A DNA stretch of 47,026 nt from Bacteroidales bacterium (GTDB lineage Bacteria > Bacteroidota > Bacteroidia > Bacteroidales > UBA932): positions 1 through 47,026 of the forward strand of contig JAFZYD010000090.1 in NCBI GenBank assembly GCA_017616475.1, given 5' to 3'. A model generated the notes under the pieces. That model was not told the DNA's origin and ran no database searches. It worked only from the letters and a program-made list of their open reading frames with translations. The position numbers were made by a program, and so were the translations under genes. This document shows positions 9,672 through 18,244 of this stretch, piece by piece; the stretch's first letter is position 1, and the number at the start of each line of letters is the position of its first letter.

Positions 9672-12299
9672 ATGAAAAGATTGCTCATTGCTTTTGCGCT
9701 TTGCGCCCTGGCCTGCGGCTGCGTTTCGCATCCCAAGTCCAATTTGAAAACCACCGCACTGACCACCGAATATTTTGAGGATGCCTTTATTGACACCCCG
9801 ACGCCCCGTTTTTCCTGGATTAACGAGGGGCTGGTCAACGGTGCGGCCCAGACCTCCTATCATATCGAGATGGCAGTTAGGCCTGATTTCAAGACGCTTT
9901 TGTGGGATTCGGGCATTGTCATTAGCAAGGAGTCGGTGCTGGTGCCCTACGCCGGGCCGGAACTCAAGAGCGGAACCGATTATTATTGGCGGGTGCAGGT
10001 GCGCGATGAAAACGGTGACGCGGCTCCCTGGAGCGAGGTTTGCCACTTCCACACCGGTATGTTCAAGGATGTCCACTGGAGCGCTGCTTGGATCGGCGCC
10101 CCGTGGCAGGGCGAGCAGTCCTACGATTATGACCGCAGCGAAGATGTGCAGCCAGCACCGATGCTGCGCAAGGAGTTCGAGATTAGCAAGCCGGTAAAGA
10201 GCGTCCGTTTCTACGGCACCGGCCTGGGCTATTTTGAGCTTTATGTGAACGGCAAGCGCGTTGGCAACGAGTACTTGGTGCCCAACCAGACCAACTACGG
10301 CTACCGCGAGAAGCTTGAGGAGCGCCTGATCCCAGTTCCAGACCCGTTCAACGGCTATTCCGTGGCCTATGTGAGCTACGACCTGATGGACTATATCGAA
10401 GAGGGACAGAACGCCGTGGGGGCCATTCTTGGCAACGGTTTCTACGATTTGGTGTTCCGCCGCTTTGTGATGGGATACGGCGTGCCCAAGTTTTACGGAC
10501 AGATAATCATTAAGTATTGGGACGGTTCGCGCGATGTGATTGCGTCCGACACTACTTGGAAGATTGCAAGGAGCGCCATAACCTTCGACCAGATGTATAT
10601 CGGCGAACGGTATGACGCCCGCCTGGAGCACGACGGCTGGAGCAAGCCGGGCTACGACGATTCGGCCTGGGATTCGGCCGTTGAGAAGCTGGCTCCGGAG
10701 GGCAAACTGGTGGCGCAGAAGGGGCCGTCGGACCGCGTCACAGCCACCTACAAACCTGTCAGCATAGAGAAGATAGACAGCACGGGCGTGTTCCGCGTAT
10801 CTTTCCCGGAGGAGATTTCGGGCTGGGTTGCGCTCAAGAATCTGAAGCTCGCAGAGGGGCAGAACGTTACGGTCGGTTATATAAACGAGTCGCTGCCGCA
10901 GCACACTGTTTACACCGCCAAGGGCTCCGGCAGGGAAGATTATCACCCCCGGTTCGAGTGGTATGTGTTCTCGCAGGTAGATATTGCCGGTCTGGAAGAT
11001 TTGCAGCCTTCGCAGATAGAGGCGCAGGCGGTGAATTCGGACGTTAAGCAGACCACTTCATTCGAGACCTCGAACGAGCTAATAAACAAGATTGACAAGA
11101 TTTGGCGTCGCAGTATGCTGGACAATATGCACGGCAGCGTGCCCACCGACTGCCCTCACCGCGAGCGCATTGGCTATACCGGCGACGGCCAGGCGGTCGG
11201 CATCACCAATATGACGGCGATGGGCACCGACGCTTTCTATAACAAGTGGATTCACGATATTTTGGAGGCGCAGAAGCCGGACGGGTATGTGGCCAATTCG
11301 GCCCCCTGGCAGCCCGAGGCGGGCGGCGGAATCCCCTGGGGCGCATCTATCAATATTATTCCGACCGACTTCTTCTGGGAGTTCGGCGACGAGCGGCTGT
11401 ACCGCGAGTGCTATGTCCCTATGCAGGAGCAGACCCGCTGGATGACAAGCTGGGTGGACCCGGCAACGGGTGTTATGGAGAGCCGTTCGGGCCATTATTT
11501 TAAGGATTTGGGAGAGTGGGTGCCGGCGTTCGGTTTGCCCTCCAACGCCCTCGTGCACACTTGGTTCCTTTGGGCTTGCGCCGACTGTGTGGTGAAGGCT
11601 GCCGAGTATTTCGGCGACCAGCCCGTAATAGACGAGTTCACCGCTTTGCGCGACCGCACTGCGGAGGCGTTCCACACGGCGTTCTATAATCCCGAGACGG
11701 GTTCTTACGGCAAGGATGGCAGCAACGTGTTCGCCTTGGCTATGGGCGTTCCGGCGGAGCGCGAACAGAAGGTGGTGGATGCGCTGGTGGCCAACATCGC
11801 AGAGCACGACAACCATCTTCACACCGGCTTCGTGGGCTTCCGCTATCTTGCCGAGGTACTGGTGAAATACGGCCACGCCGATCTGGCGTACGAGATTTTC
11901 AACAAGCGCGATTACCCCAGTTTCGGCTGGTGGATAGAGCAGGGGGCTACCGTCACCTGGGAGCAGTGGGACGGCACTTTCTCGCACAACCATCCGTTTA
12001 TGGGCGGCGGCATACTTTGGTTCTACCGCGACCTGGCGGGTCTGGAGCCCACCAGCCCCGGCTACCGCACGTTTGAAATACGTCCTACAGTTGTGGATGG
12101 CCTTTCCTGGGTCAAGTTCCATAAAGATTGCCCCTACGGCCGCATCAATATCGAGTGGAAGGTTGTCTCCGGCGCGTTCACCCTCAAGTGCACAGTGCCT
12201 GCCGGCACCACCGCCACGGTCTACATCCCGGACGGCGACAGCGTCCGCGAAGAAATCCTCCCCAGCGGCTCCTACACCCTCAAGGGCAGCGTGAAGTAG
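9672..12299 (+). CDS. GH78 alpha-L-rhamnosidase lipoprotein, second of a tandem pair
   Basis: 875 residues with a lipoprotein signal (MKRLLIAFALCALACGC). Domain order is the same as in the upstream paralogue and long stretches are shared, including PVKSVRFYGTGLGYFE, VSYDL and AILGNG. Catalytic residues in view are D493-CPHR-E498-...-D505 and the candidate base E764 in TWEQWDG. The paralogues differ most around the middle jelly-roll/catalytic boundary, where copy 1 has an insertion (DYNAVEKVESFM). Probably co-transcribed with copy 1, only 6 bp away. The tandem arrangement suggests duplication followed by a split in substrate or linkage preference, which is inference. Confidence 0.93.
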   Translation: MKRLLIAFALCALACGCVSHPKSNLKTTALTTEYFEDAFIDTPTPRFSWINEGLVNGAAQTSYHIEMAVRPDFKTLLWDSGIVISKESVLVPYAGPELKSGTDYYWRVQVRDENGDAAPWSEVCHFHTGMFKDVHWSAAWIGAPWQGEQSYDYDRSEDVQPAPMLRKEFEISKPVKSVRFYGTGLGYFELYVNGKRVGNEYLVPNQTNYGYREKLEERLIPVPDPFNGYSVAYVSYDLMDYIEEGQNAVGAILGNGFYDLVFRRFVMGYGVPKFYGQIIIKYWDGSRDVIASDTTWKIARSAITFDQMYIGERYDARLEHDGWSKPGYDDSAWDSAVEKLAPEGKLVAQKGPSDRVTATYKPVSIEKIDSTGVFRVSFPEEISGWVALKNLKLAEGQNVTVGYINESLPQHTVYTAKGSGREDYHPRFEWYVFSQVDIAGLEDLQPSQIEAQAVNSDVKQTTSFETSNELINKIDKIWRRSMLDNMHGSVPTDCPHRERIGYTGDGQAVGITNMTAMGTDAFYNKWIHDILEAQKPDGYVANSAPWQPEAGGGIPWGASINIIPTDFFWEFGDERLYRECYVPMQEQTRWMTSWVDPATGVMESRSGHYFKDLGEWVPAFGLPSNALVHTWFLWACADCVVKAAEYFGDQPVIDEFTALRDRTAEAFHTAFYNPETGSYGKDGSNVFALAMGVPAEREQKVVDALVANIAEHDNHLHTGFVGFRYLAEVLVKYGHADLAYEIFNKRDYPSFGWWIEQGATVTWEQWDGTFSHNHPFMGGGILWFYRDLAGLEPTSPGYRTFEIRPTVVDGLSWVKFHKDCPYGRINIEWKVVSGAFTLKCTVPAGTTATVYIPDGDSVREEILPSGSYTLKGSVK

Positions 12300-12313
12300 T
12301 ACAAGGTGACCGG

Positions 12314-12589
12314 CGGCGCGCAGTCGAAGGTCGGCAGTTGCTTGCGGCGGATGTCTCCACCCGCGGAGTCATATAGCGGGAGGGGCCCGCTAGCTGCTAG
12401 TTATCGCGTAGCGATGACGCTCGCCTGCAGGCGATAGCGGAAGCCGAGCAGGGCTGGCCCGCGCGATAGCAAGGTTGTAGCGGCGGGTCCGGGCGGAGCC
12501 CGGTATTATGTCAGGGAGGGACGTAGCGAGCGCCGTCAGGCGCGAGAGAAGCTCCGCAGCAAGCAACTGCCGCCGCAGCGGAGCGGCGC
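12314..12589. repeat. R1 element, copy A (about 276 bp, inverted ends)
   Basis: Matches 36392-36668 in opposite orientation at over 90% identity by eye. The ends are inverted repeats: the left end carries GGCAGTTGCTTGCGGCGGA and the right end, reversed, GGCAGTTGCTTGCTGCGGA. It lies in the gap between the convergent GH78 and DJ-1 genes and runs to within 2 bp of the R2 palindrome. It encodes no credible protein. No transposase is in the window, so movement in trans is only a guess. Confidence 0.85.
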
Positions 12590-12591
12590 TC

Positions 12592-12697
12592 GTGGCAGGT
12601 ACACTGCTGATTGCCAGACAATAACGCAATGTCGCTTGTGTAAAAATGCGCAAGCGAGATGTTGTAAAGTACTGATAGTTAGGAGGGTAAGTGCCAC
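12592..12697. repeat. R2 palindromic element, copy A (106 bp)
   Basis: Begins GTGGCA and ends TGCCAC. Two 47-nt imperfectly complementary arms flank a 12-nt loop (TGTAAAAATGCG); the inner stem is CAATGTCGCTTG facing CAAGCGAGATGT. It has exactly the same length and register as the copy at 23143-23248. The G-C pair in CGCTTG/CAAGCG is a C-G pair (CCCTTG/CAAGGG) in the other copy, a compensatory change. Confidence 0.88.
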
Positions 12698-12723
12698 AGA
12701 CTGCCGTCGGAGTTTAAGCGGTG

Positions 12724-13299
12724 TTATCTCGGGGTGAAGCCTGTGGTGACGGCGGCGGCGGTTTCGCGGTCTTTGATGCTGGCGAGAACGTCCAGGGCAA
12801 AGTCGGCGGCGTAGCCGGGGCCGCGGCCGGTCACAAGGCGGCCGTTTACAAGGCTGCCGACTGCGGTGTGGTGAATGCCGGCCTCTTCCAGAGTTCCTTC
12901 AAACCCGTCGTAGCAGGTCATCTCACAGGCGGCGAAAAGGCCTGTCGGGGCCAGCACGACGGCGGGCGAAGCGCAAATCGCGGCCACTCCGCCGCCCGCC
13001 TCCCAATGGCGGCGCAGCACCTCCATCAGCGGCTCGAATTCCGCCAGATTCTTGGCGCCGGGCATACCGCCGGGAAAAATCAGAAAATCGTTTGCGGCGG
13101 CTCCGTCGTCTTCAATCTCCTCGAAATCTTCCCAGCACAGGTCGCTTATCAGCTGCAGGCCGTGGGCGCCCTCCACCAGGCTGTTGTCGTAAATAGAAAC
13201 GGTGCGGACATCCACGCCGCCGCGGCGCAGTATGTCAAGGGTGGCGATGGCTTCGACCTCTTCGAACCCATCGGCAAGAAAAATAAAAGTTCCTTTCAT
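12724..13299 (-). CDS. DJ-1/PfpI (ThiJ/YajL-like) family protein
   Basis: 191 residues, the usual length for the family, and cytosolic. It opens with a Rossmann-like strand and the family motif LADGFEEVEA (conserved Glu14). IFPGGMPGA follows, then the nucleophile elbow AAICASP with Cys109. DJ-1 family members act as glyoxalases, protein deglycases or chaperones against oxidative and carbonyl stress; which applies here is not visible. It is a single gene, divergent from DUF1846, with a TAACTTTG -7 box (13323-13330) 23 nt before its ATG. Confidence 0.9.
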   Translation of the reverse strand: MKGTFIFLADGFEEVEAIATLDILRRGGVDVRTVSIYDNSLVEGAHGLQLISDLCWEDFEEIEDDGAAANDFLIFPGGMPGAKNLAEFEPLMEVLRRHWEAGGGVAAICASPAVVLAPTGLFAACEMTCYDGFEGTLEEAGIHHTAVGSLVNGRLVTGRGPGYAADFALDVLASIKDRETAAAVTTGFTPR

Positions 13300-13322
13300 A
13301 AAAAACGTGATTTCTGTCTTTC

Positions 13323-13330
13323 CAAAGTTA
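13323..13330 (-). promoter_or_regulatory. -7 box of the DJ-1 gene (TAACTTTG)
   Basis: On the minus strand TAACTTTG fits TAnnTTTG, with TTTTGC (13348-13353, minus) 17 nt upstream as a candidate -33 element. It overlaps the divergent DUF1846 promoter, so the two genes may compete for polymerase. Confidence 0.5.
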
Positions 13331-13340
13331 AAAATTATGC

Positions 13341-13348
13341 TACATTTG
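13341..13348 (+). promoter_or_regulatory. -7 box of the DUF1846 gene (TACATTTG)
   Basis: TACATTTG fits TAnnTTTG and ends 22 nt before the ATG at 13371, leaving room for a short leader with a normal transcription start. Confidence 0.55.
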
Positions 13349-13370
13349 CAAAACCCTTCTTCCTCTTTTT

Positions 13371-14858
13371 ATGAACAAATTGGGATTCGACAAGGATAAA
13401 TACCTTGCTATTCAGTCGAATAAAATCAAAGAAAGAATCGCTGCCTTCGGCGACAAACTTTACCTCGAATTTGGTGGAAAACTTTTTGACGACTATCACG
13501 CCAGCCGCGTGCTGCCCGGCTTTGCCCCGGACGTCAAAATCCAGATGCTGCTGCAGCTCAAGGACGAAGCCGAAATAGTGCTGGTGATAAACGCCGCCGA
13601 CATCGAGAAGAACAAGATTCGCGGCGACCTCGGCATCACCTACGATATGGACGTGCTGCGCTTGATAGACGCTTTCCGCGGCTACGGCCTTTACGTGAGC
13701 AGCGTGGTGCTGACCCGCTTCGAGAACCAAGCAAACGCCATCGCCTACCAGAAGAAGTTGGAGGGGCTCGGCCTCAAGGTGTACCGGCACTACCCGATAC
13801 CCGGATATCCCTCTAATCTCCAGACAATTATAAGCGAAGACGGCTACGGCAAGAACGATTTTATAGAGACCTCCCGCAGGCTGGTGGTGGTGACCGCCCC
13901 CGGCCCCGGCAGCGGCAAAATGGCGACTTGTCTGTCCCAACTCTACCACGAAAACAAGCGCGGCGTGAAGGCAGGCTACGCCAAGTTCGAGACCTTTCCT
14001 GTTTGGAGCCTCCCGCTCAAGCACCCGGTGAACCTGGCCTACGAAGCCGCCACGGTAGATTTGGAGGATGTCAATATGATTGACCCCTACCACTTGGACG
14101 CGTACGGCAAAATTGCGGTTAACTACAACCGCGACGTGGAAATTTTCCCGGTACTGAACCAGATGCTCACCGAGATAATAGGTGCATCGCCCTATAAGTC
14201 ACCCACCGATATGGGCGTGAATATGATTGGCGAATGTATTATGGACGACGACGTGGTGAGCGACGCCGCCCGCCGCGAGATTCTGCGCAGGTACTACAAC
14301 GTGGCCTGCCAGGTGCGCAAGGCCGCGGCCGACCCGGCCCAGCTCGTCAAATTGGAGATGGTTATGGAGCAGGCCAAGGTGGAGCTTTCCAACCGCAAGG
14401 TGGCCGTCCTGGCCAAGAAGGTGGCGGAAGAGACGGGTATGCCCGCCTCGGCCATCGAGATGAACGACGGCACCCTGATTTCCGGCAAGACCAGCGAACT
14501 GCTGGGCGCCTCCAGCGCTATGTTGCTCAACGCGCTCAAATATCTGGCCGGCATACCCACCCAGGTCGATTTGATTTCGCCCATCGTAATAGAGCCTATC
14601 TGCAACCTTAAGATAAACCACCTGGGCAACCGCAACCCGCGCTTGCACGTGAACGAGGTGCTGCTGGCGCTCTCAATATGCGCCCTCACCGATATGAACG
14701 CCCGCAAGGCACTGGAAAAGATAGACGATTTGCGCTGCTGCGAAGTGCACGCCAGCGTGATTCTCTCTGCCGTAGATGTGGCAACCTTCCGCAAACTCGG
14801 CGTCAACCTCACCTGCGAACCCACCTATCAATCCAAAAACCTCTACCACGCTTCGTAA
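13371..14858 (+). CDS. DUF1846 (UPF0371) family protein
   Basis: 495 residues, the usual family length (about 500), soluble, no signal peptide. Recognised from the N-terminal NKLGFDKDKYLAIQSNKIKER, the P-loop-like APGPGSGKMATCLSQLYHE at about residues 180-200, GVKAGYAKFETFPVW and the C-terminal CAL(T)DMNARKAL region. Structures of the family show a nucleotide-binding-like fold, but no reaction is established to my knowledge. It is a single gene between a divergent DJ-1 gene and a convergent M28-like gene. The function is left open. Confidence 0.88.
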   Translation: MNKLGFDKDKYLAIQSNKIKERIAAFGDKLYLEFGGKLFDDYHASRVLPGFAPDVKIQMLLQLKDEAEIVLVINAADIEKNKIRGDLGITYDMDVLRLIDAFRGYGLYVSSVVLTRFENQANAIAYQKKLEGLGLKVYRHYPIPGYPSNLQTIISEDGYGKNDFIETSRRLVVVTAPGPGSGKMATCLSQLYHENKRGVKAGYAKFETFPVWSLPLKHPVNLAYEAATVDLEDVNMIDPYHLDAYGKIAVNYNRDVEIFPVLNQMLTEIIGASPYKSPTDMGVNMIGECIMDDDVVSDAARREILRRYYNVACQVRKAAADPAQLVKLEMVMEQAKVELSNRKVAVLAKKVAEETGMPASAIEMNDGTLISGKTSELLGASSAMLLNALKYLAGIPTQVDLISPIVIEPICNLKINHLGNRNPRLHVNEVLLALSICALTDMNARKALEKIDDLRCCEVHASVILSAVDVATFRKLGVNLTCEPTYQSKNLYHAS

Positions 14859-14866
14859 CATTCTGG

Positions 14867-15160
14867 GGCGCCGCCGCTCCGGCAAACGCTCCGCGACTGA
14901 ATGCTGCGCGCAACCGCGGGATGTTCTCTCGGGCGCGAGCGCCCTCGCCAACACAAGCAAGTCCCGCGCCCCTTATGATACTGGGCGCTGCCCAGACCCG
15001 CCGCTACAGCCTTGCTATCGCTCTATCCACCCTGCCCGGCTTCCGCTATCGGCTGATGCCGATTATTAGCCCAGCCTCACAAAGTGGGGTGATATGTTGC
15101 GCTTCAGCATTCAGTCGACTTCGCTGATGTTTGCCGGCTCGCCGCAGCGGAGCAGCGCTC
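14867..15160. repeat. R1-related element, copy C (decayed)
   Basis: Fills most of the convergent gap 14859-15192. It shares 27 identical bases with R1 copy D (14995-15021 = 36494-36520) and GGCTTCCGCTATCG just after. Its left end (GGCGCCGCCGCTCCGGC) and right end (GCCGCAGCGGAGCAGCGCTC) resemble R1 ends in inverted order. Between 15065 and 15135 it does not match the other copies. The next bases, GTGGCAGGCACA, look like the first few bases of an R2 element. Boundaries are approximate. Confidence 0.65.
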
Positions 15161-15192
15161 GTGGCAGGCACAGAAGAAGGGGAACTTCGCAA

Positions 15193-16155
15193 CTACCGCC
15201 GGGAGAGTTCGTGGATGGTGCGGAAGATGAGGCGGGTGCGTTTGGCAAGGACCTGGTAGTTGATTATGTCCGGGGTGTCGGTGGTTTTGAGGGTGTTCTG
15301 GTGGAAGCCGGAGGTGAAGAACAGGGCTGGGATGCCGCGCTGGTTGAAAGTGTAGTGATCCCCCAGCTTGTACATAGTGCGGGTGAAATCGTCGCTGCCG
15401 TAGAAGGTGTAATCTATGTCCAGGCCAAGTTTCCCCTGTGAATTTGCATAAGAAACCGCGCCGCGCAGCCCCTCCGGCAGCGTATTGCGCCCCAGCACAA
15501 TCACATATTCCGGTTTGTTTTTGTGCACCGGCACCAAAGTGGATCCGATAATATCGATGTTTATTTCGCAGATAATCTGAGACGGTGCAAAGGGGAGGTT
15601 GGATGTGAAATACTTGCTGCCCGTCATGCTATATTCTTTGGCGTCGAAGGCTGCGAACAGTATGTTCACCCCCGGCCCGACGCTGTCGCGCCGCATAGCG
15701 CTGAACATCTCCGCCACCGCGAGCAGTGCCGCCACGCCCGAGGCATTGTCGTCCGCGCCCGGAAAGGTCTTCCCTTTGATGGTGCCAAGGTGGTCGTAAT
15801 GGGCGCTCACAACTATATACTTGTCGCTGGGGCCGAGCGCCGGCACGACTCCCAGCACGTTGTGCATCTGCATTCCCTTGTGCCAGAAGGTCTGCGCCCG
15901 GTTGTAGTAGAAAGGCCGCAGCTCCAGCGAATCGAACTTGTGCAGAATATAGCTGCGCGCCGCCGCACCGCCGGCAGTACCCGCCCCGCGCCCCTCCATA
16001 ACGGAGTCGCACAGATGCTCCACGATTTGCTGCTGGAGCGCCTCCGAGGCCAGTTTCTCGTACTTGTCCAGCCGCTGCCCGAACGCTTTAGGCGACACCG
16101 AAAGCGCCACCAGAAGCAGCACCGGGAACATCAACAGGGAAACGGCCTTATTCAT
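15193..16155 (-). CDS. M28-family peptidase-like exported protein, probably catalytically inactive
   Basis: 320 residues with an N-terminal signal peptide (about 1-26, ending KAFGQ). The M28 fold is clear: SAHYDH (H119), GADDNASG (D135/D136) and NIDIIG (D201) supply expected zinc ligands. Two key positions differ. Where the family has the Glu-Glu pair (catalytic Glu then zinc Glu), this protein has K173-E174. Where the last zinc His normally stands before the DTPD motif, it has L289. The codons read cleanly, so no frameshift explains this. It may be a pseudo-enzyme or binding protein; an active aminopeptidase is less likely. Single gene, divergent from uvrB. Confidence 0.8.
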   Translation of the reverse strand: MNKAVSLLMFPVLLLVALSVSPKAFGQRLDKYEKLASEALQQQIVEHLCDSVMEGRGAGTAGGAAARSYILHKFDSLELRPFYYNRAQTFWHKGMQMHNVLGVVPALGPSDKYIVVSAHYDHLGTIKGKTFPGADDNASGVAALLAVAEMFSAMRRDSVGPGVNILFAAFDAKEYSMTGSKYFTSNLPFAPSQIICEINIDIIGSTLVPVHKNKPEYVIVLGRNTLPEGLRGAVSYANSQGKLGLDIDYTFYGSDDFTRTMYKLGDHYTFNQRGIPALFFTSGFHQNTLKTTDTPDIINYQVLAKRTRLIFRTIHELSRR

Positions 16156-16213
16156 TGGTAAAATAAACGCAAAACAGCGTGCGAATTTAGCAAAAACTTC
16201 GGTAGAAAATCTG

Positions 16214-16221
16214 TATATTTG
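16214..16221 (+). promoter_or_regulatory. -7 box of the uvrB operon (TATATTTG)
   Basis: TATATTTG fits TAnnTTTG. The expected transcription start falls about 5-7 nt downstream, at or just before the ATG of a three-codon frame at 16229, ahead of uvrB at 16241. Confidence 0.55.
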
Positions 16222-16228
16222 TAAACTT

Positions 16229-16240
16229 ATGCGACGCTAA
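16229..16240 (+). CDS. Possible three-codon upstream frame (Met-Arg-Arg-stop) abutting uvrB
   Basis: ATG CGA CGC TAA sits 7 nt after the -7 box, and its stop touches the uvrB ATG (TAAATG). If the mRNA starts near 16227 this would be a leaderless start, with ribosomes ending exactly at the uvrB initiation codon. Its tiny size means chance is quite possible. Confidence 0.25.
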   Translation: MRR

Positions 16241-18244
16241 ATGGCAGAGTTCAAAATTCATTCTCCATATAAACCTACCGGCGACCAGCCCCAGGCCATA
16301 GAAGAACTCGTGGCGGGTTTCGAAGCGGGCGTTCCGGCGCAGACACTGCTGGGCGTGACCGGCAGCGGCAAGACCTTCACTATGGCGAATGTAATAGAGC
16401 GACTGCAGCGTCCGGCGCTCATCCTGAGCCACAACAAGACCCTCGCGGCCCAGCTCTACAGCGAATTCAAGAGCTTCTTCCCGGAGAATGCGGTGGAATA
16501 CTTTGTATCGTATTACGACTATTACCAGCCCGAGGCGTACATCCCAACCACCGACACCTACATAGAGAAAGACCTTGCCATAAACGACGAAATAGACAAG
16601 TTGCGCCTTTCTGCCAGCAGCGCCCTTTTGAGCGGCCGGCGGGACGTGATTGTAATTTCGTCGGTGAGCTGCCTGTACGGCATCGGCAACCCGGACGACT
16701 TCCACAACAGCACCATCCACATAACCCGCGGTGAAACGCTGCCCCGCAACCAGTTCCTCTATGCCCTTGTGGATGCCCTCTACTCCCGCACCGAGGCGGA
16801 GTTCTCCCGCGGCAGTTTCCGCGTGAAAGGCGACAGCGTGGACGTTTTCCCCGCCTACGGCGACAACGCCTACCGCATAATTTTCTGGGGCGACGAGATA
16901 GATTCCATAGAGATGATTGACCCCGCCAGCGGCGCCACGCTAAGCTATCACGAGGAACTCTCCATATTCCCAGCCACTAACTTCCTAACCACCAAAGACC
17001 GGGCGGCGAAAGCCATAGACCAGATTCTGGCCGATATGGTGGACCGGGTGGATTATTTCCACGCAGTGGGGCGGCACCACGAAGCAAACCGCCTGCGCCA
17101 GAGGGTGGAGTATGACGTGGAGATGATAAAGGAAATCGGCTACTGCTCCGGCATCGAGAACTATTCCCGCTACTTTGACGGCCGCAGCCCGGGCCAGCGC
17201 CCGTTCTGCCTTATAGATTATTTCCCGGACGATTTTCTCACCTTTATAGACGAGAGCCACGTGACCATCCCGCAGATTCGCGCAATGTACGGCGGTGACC
17301 GCAGCCGCAAGGAGACGCTGGTGGAATATGGCTTCCGCCTCCCCGCGGCGGCCGACAACCGCCCCCTCAAGTTCGACGAGTTCTATAACCTGATAGGGCA
17401 GCGGCTATACGTGAGCGCCACCCCGGGCGATTACGAGCTCAACGAGTGCGGCGGCGTGATTGTGGAGCAGGTTGTGCGCCCCACCGGCCTGCTGGACCCG
17501 CCCATAGACGTGCGCCCCTCCAAAAACCAGATAGACGACCTGATGGAGGAGATTTCCATCCGCGCGGAGCACGACGAGCGGGTGCTGGTAACCACCCTCA
17601 CCAAGCGGATGGCGGAGGAACTGGAGAAGTACCTCACCAAGATGGAGGTCCGCTGCCGCTACATCCACTCCGACGTGGACACTCTGGAGCGGGTGGAGAT
17701 TCTGGAAGATTTCAAGGCGGGCCGGTTCGATGTGCTGGTGGGTGTGAACCTGCTGCGCGAGGGGCTGGACCTGCCCACGGTTTCGCTGGTGGCGGTGCTG
17801 GACGCCGACAAGGAGGGCTTCCTGCGCAGCGACCGGGCGCTCACTCAGACCGCCGGCCGCGCCGCCCGCAACATAAACGGCAGGGTCATATTTTATGCCG
17901 ATACTATCACCGGCTCTATGCAGGCTACGATAGACGAAACCAACCGCCGCCGCGCCAAGCAGCAGGCCTACAACAAAGAGCACGGCATTATCCCGCACCA
18001 GGTCGGCAGCCGCACCGGCGGAGTGCTGGGTCGCGAAATAGACTATAAGGAAGAGCAGGCAAAGCGCGCACAATTTTTGCGGGAGGATCCCGTGGTCGCG
18101 GCTATGGACCGCTCCAGCCTGGAGAAGATGGTGGCTGCGGCCAAAGCCAATATGGAGGCAGCCGCGGCGCAGCTGGATTTTATGGCTGCCGCCAAGTACC
18201 GCGACGAAATGAACGCCCTCAAAGAGATTTTGACCAAGAAATGA
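16241..18244 (+). CDS. uvrB: Excinuclease ABC subunit UvrB
   Basis: 667 residues, normal length. In order: Walker A region GVTGSGKTFTMANV (about 34-47); the beta-hairpin region YDYYQPEAYIP that inserts behind the lesion; helicase motifs DESHVTIPQIRAMY and EGLDLPTVSLVAVLDADKEGFLRS; and a C-terminal UVR motif (about 630-667) that contacts UvrC. It takes damaged DNA from UvrA and positions UvrC for dual incision. Its stop overlaps the start of the next gene (ATGA), which indicates coupled translation. First gene of the uvrB-rsh-uvrA group. Confidence 0.97.
   Translation: MAEFKIHSPYKPTGDQPQAIEELVAGFEAGVPAQTLLGVTGSGKTFTMANVIERLQRPALILSHNKTLAAQLYSEFKSFFPENAVEYFVSYYDYYQPEAYIPTTDTYIEKDLAINDEIDKLRLSASSALLSGRRDVIVISSVSCLYGIGNPDDFHNSTIHITRGETLPRNQFLYALVDALYSRTEAEFSRGSFRVKGDSVDVFPAYGDNAYRIIFWGDEIDSIEMIDPASGATLSYHEELSIFPATNFLTTKDRAAKAIDQILADMVDRVDYFHAVGRHHEANRLRQRVEYDVEMIKEIGYCSGIENYSRYFDGRSPGQRPFCLIDYFPDDFLTFIDESHVTIPQIRAMYGGDRSRKETLVEYGFRLPAAADNRPLKFDEFYNLIGQRLYVSATPGDYELNECGGVIVEQVVRPTGLLDPPIDVRPSKNQIDDLMEEISIRAEHDERVLVTTLTKRMAEELEKYLTKMEVRCRYIHSDVDTLERVEILEDFKAGRFDVLVGVNLLREGLDLPTVSLVAVLDADKEGFLRSDRALTQTAGRAARNINGRVIFYADTITGSMQATIDETNRRRAKQQAYNKEHGIIPHQVGSRTGGVLGREIDYKEEQAKRAQFLREDPVVAAMDRSSLEKMVAAAKANMEAAAAQLDFMAAAKYRDEMNALKEILTKK

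Noticed and set aside
8343-10946. An 867-codon open frame on the minus strand across the two GH78 genes
   Set aside because: It is antisense to two well-supported lipoprotein enzymes, has no start context or family resemblance, and its two halves resemble each other only because the sense genes are duplicates.
7011-12299. A polysaccharide utilisation locus around the GH78 pair
   Set aside because: No SusC/SusD homologues, sensor or sulfatase genes are present in the window; only the glycosidases are seen.
12390-12653. Short open frame in R1 copy A sharing peptide similarity with frames in copies D (36297-36614) and C
   Set aside because: The shared peptide simply follows the shared repeat DNA. 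The frames have different starts and ends, differences are not biased to silent sites, and the copy D frame overlaps bcp.
12300-12720. R1/R2 as integron attC sites or a CRISPR remnant
   Set aside because: There is no integrase, no array of short spaced repeats and no attC core; the units are single foldback elements.
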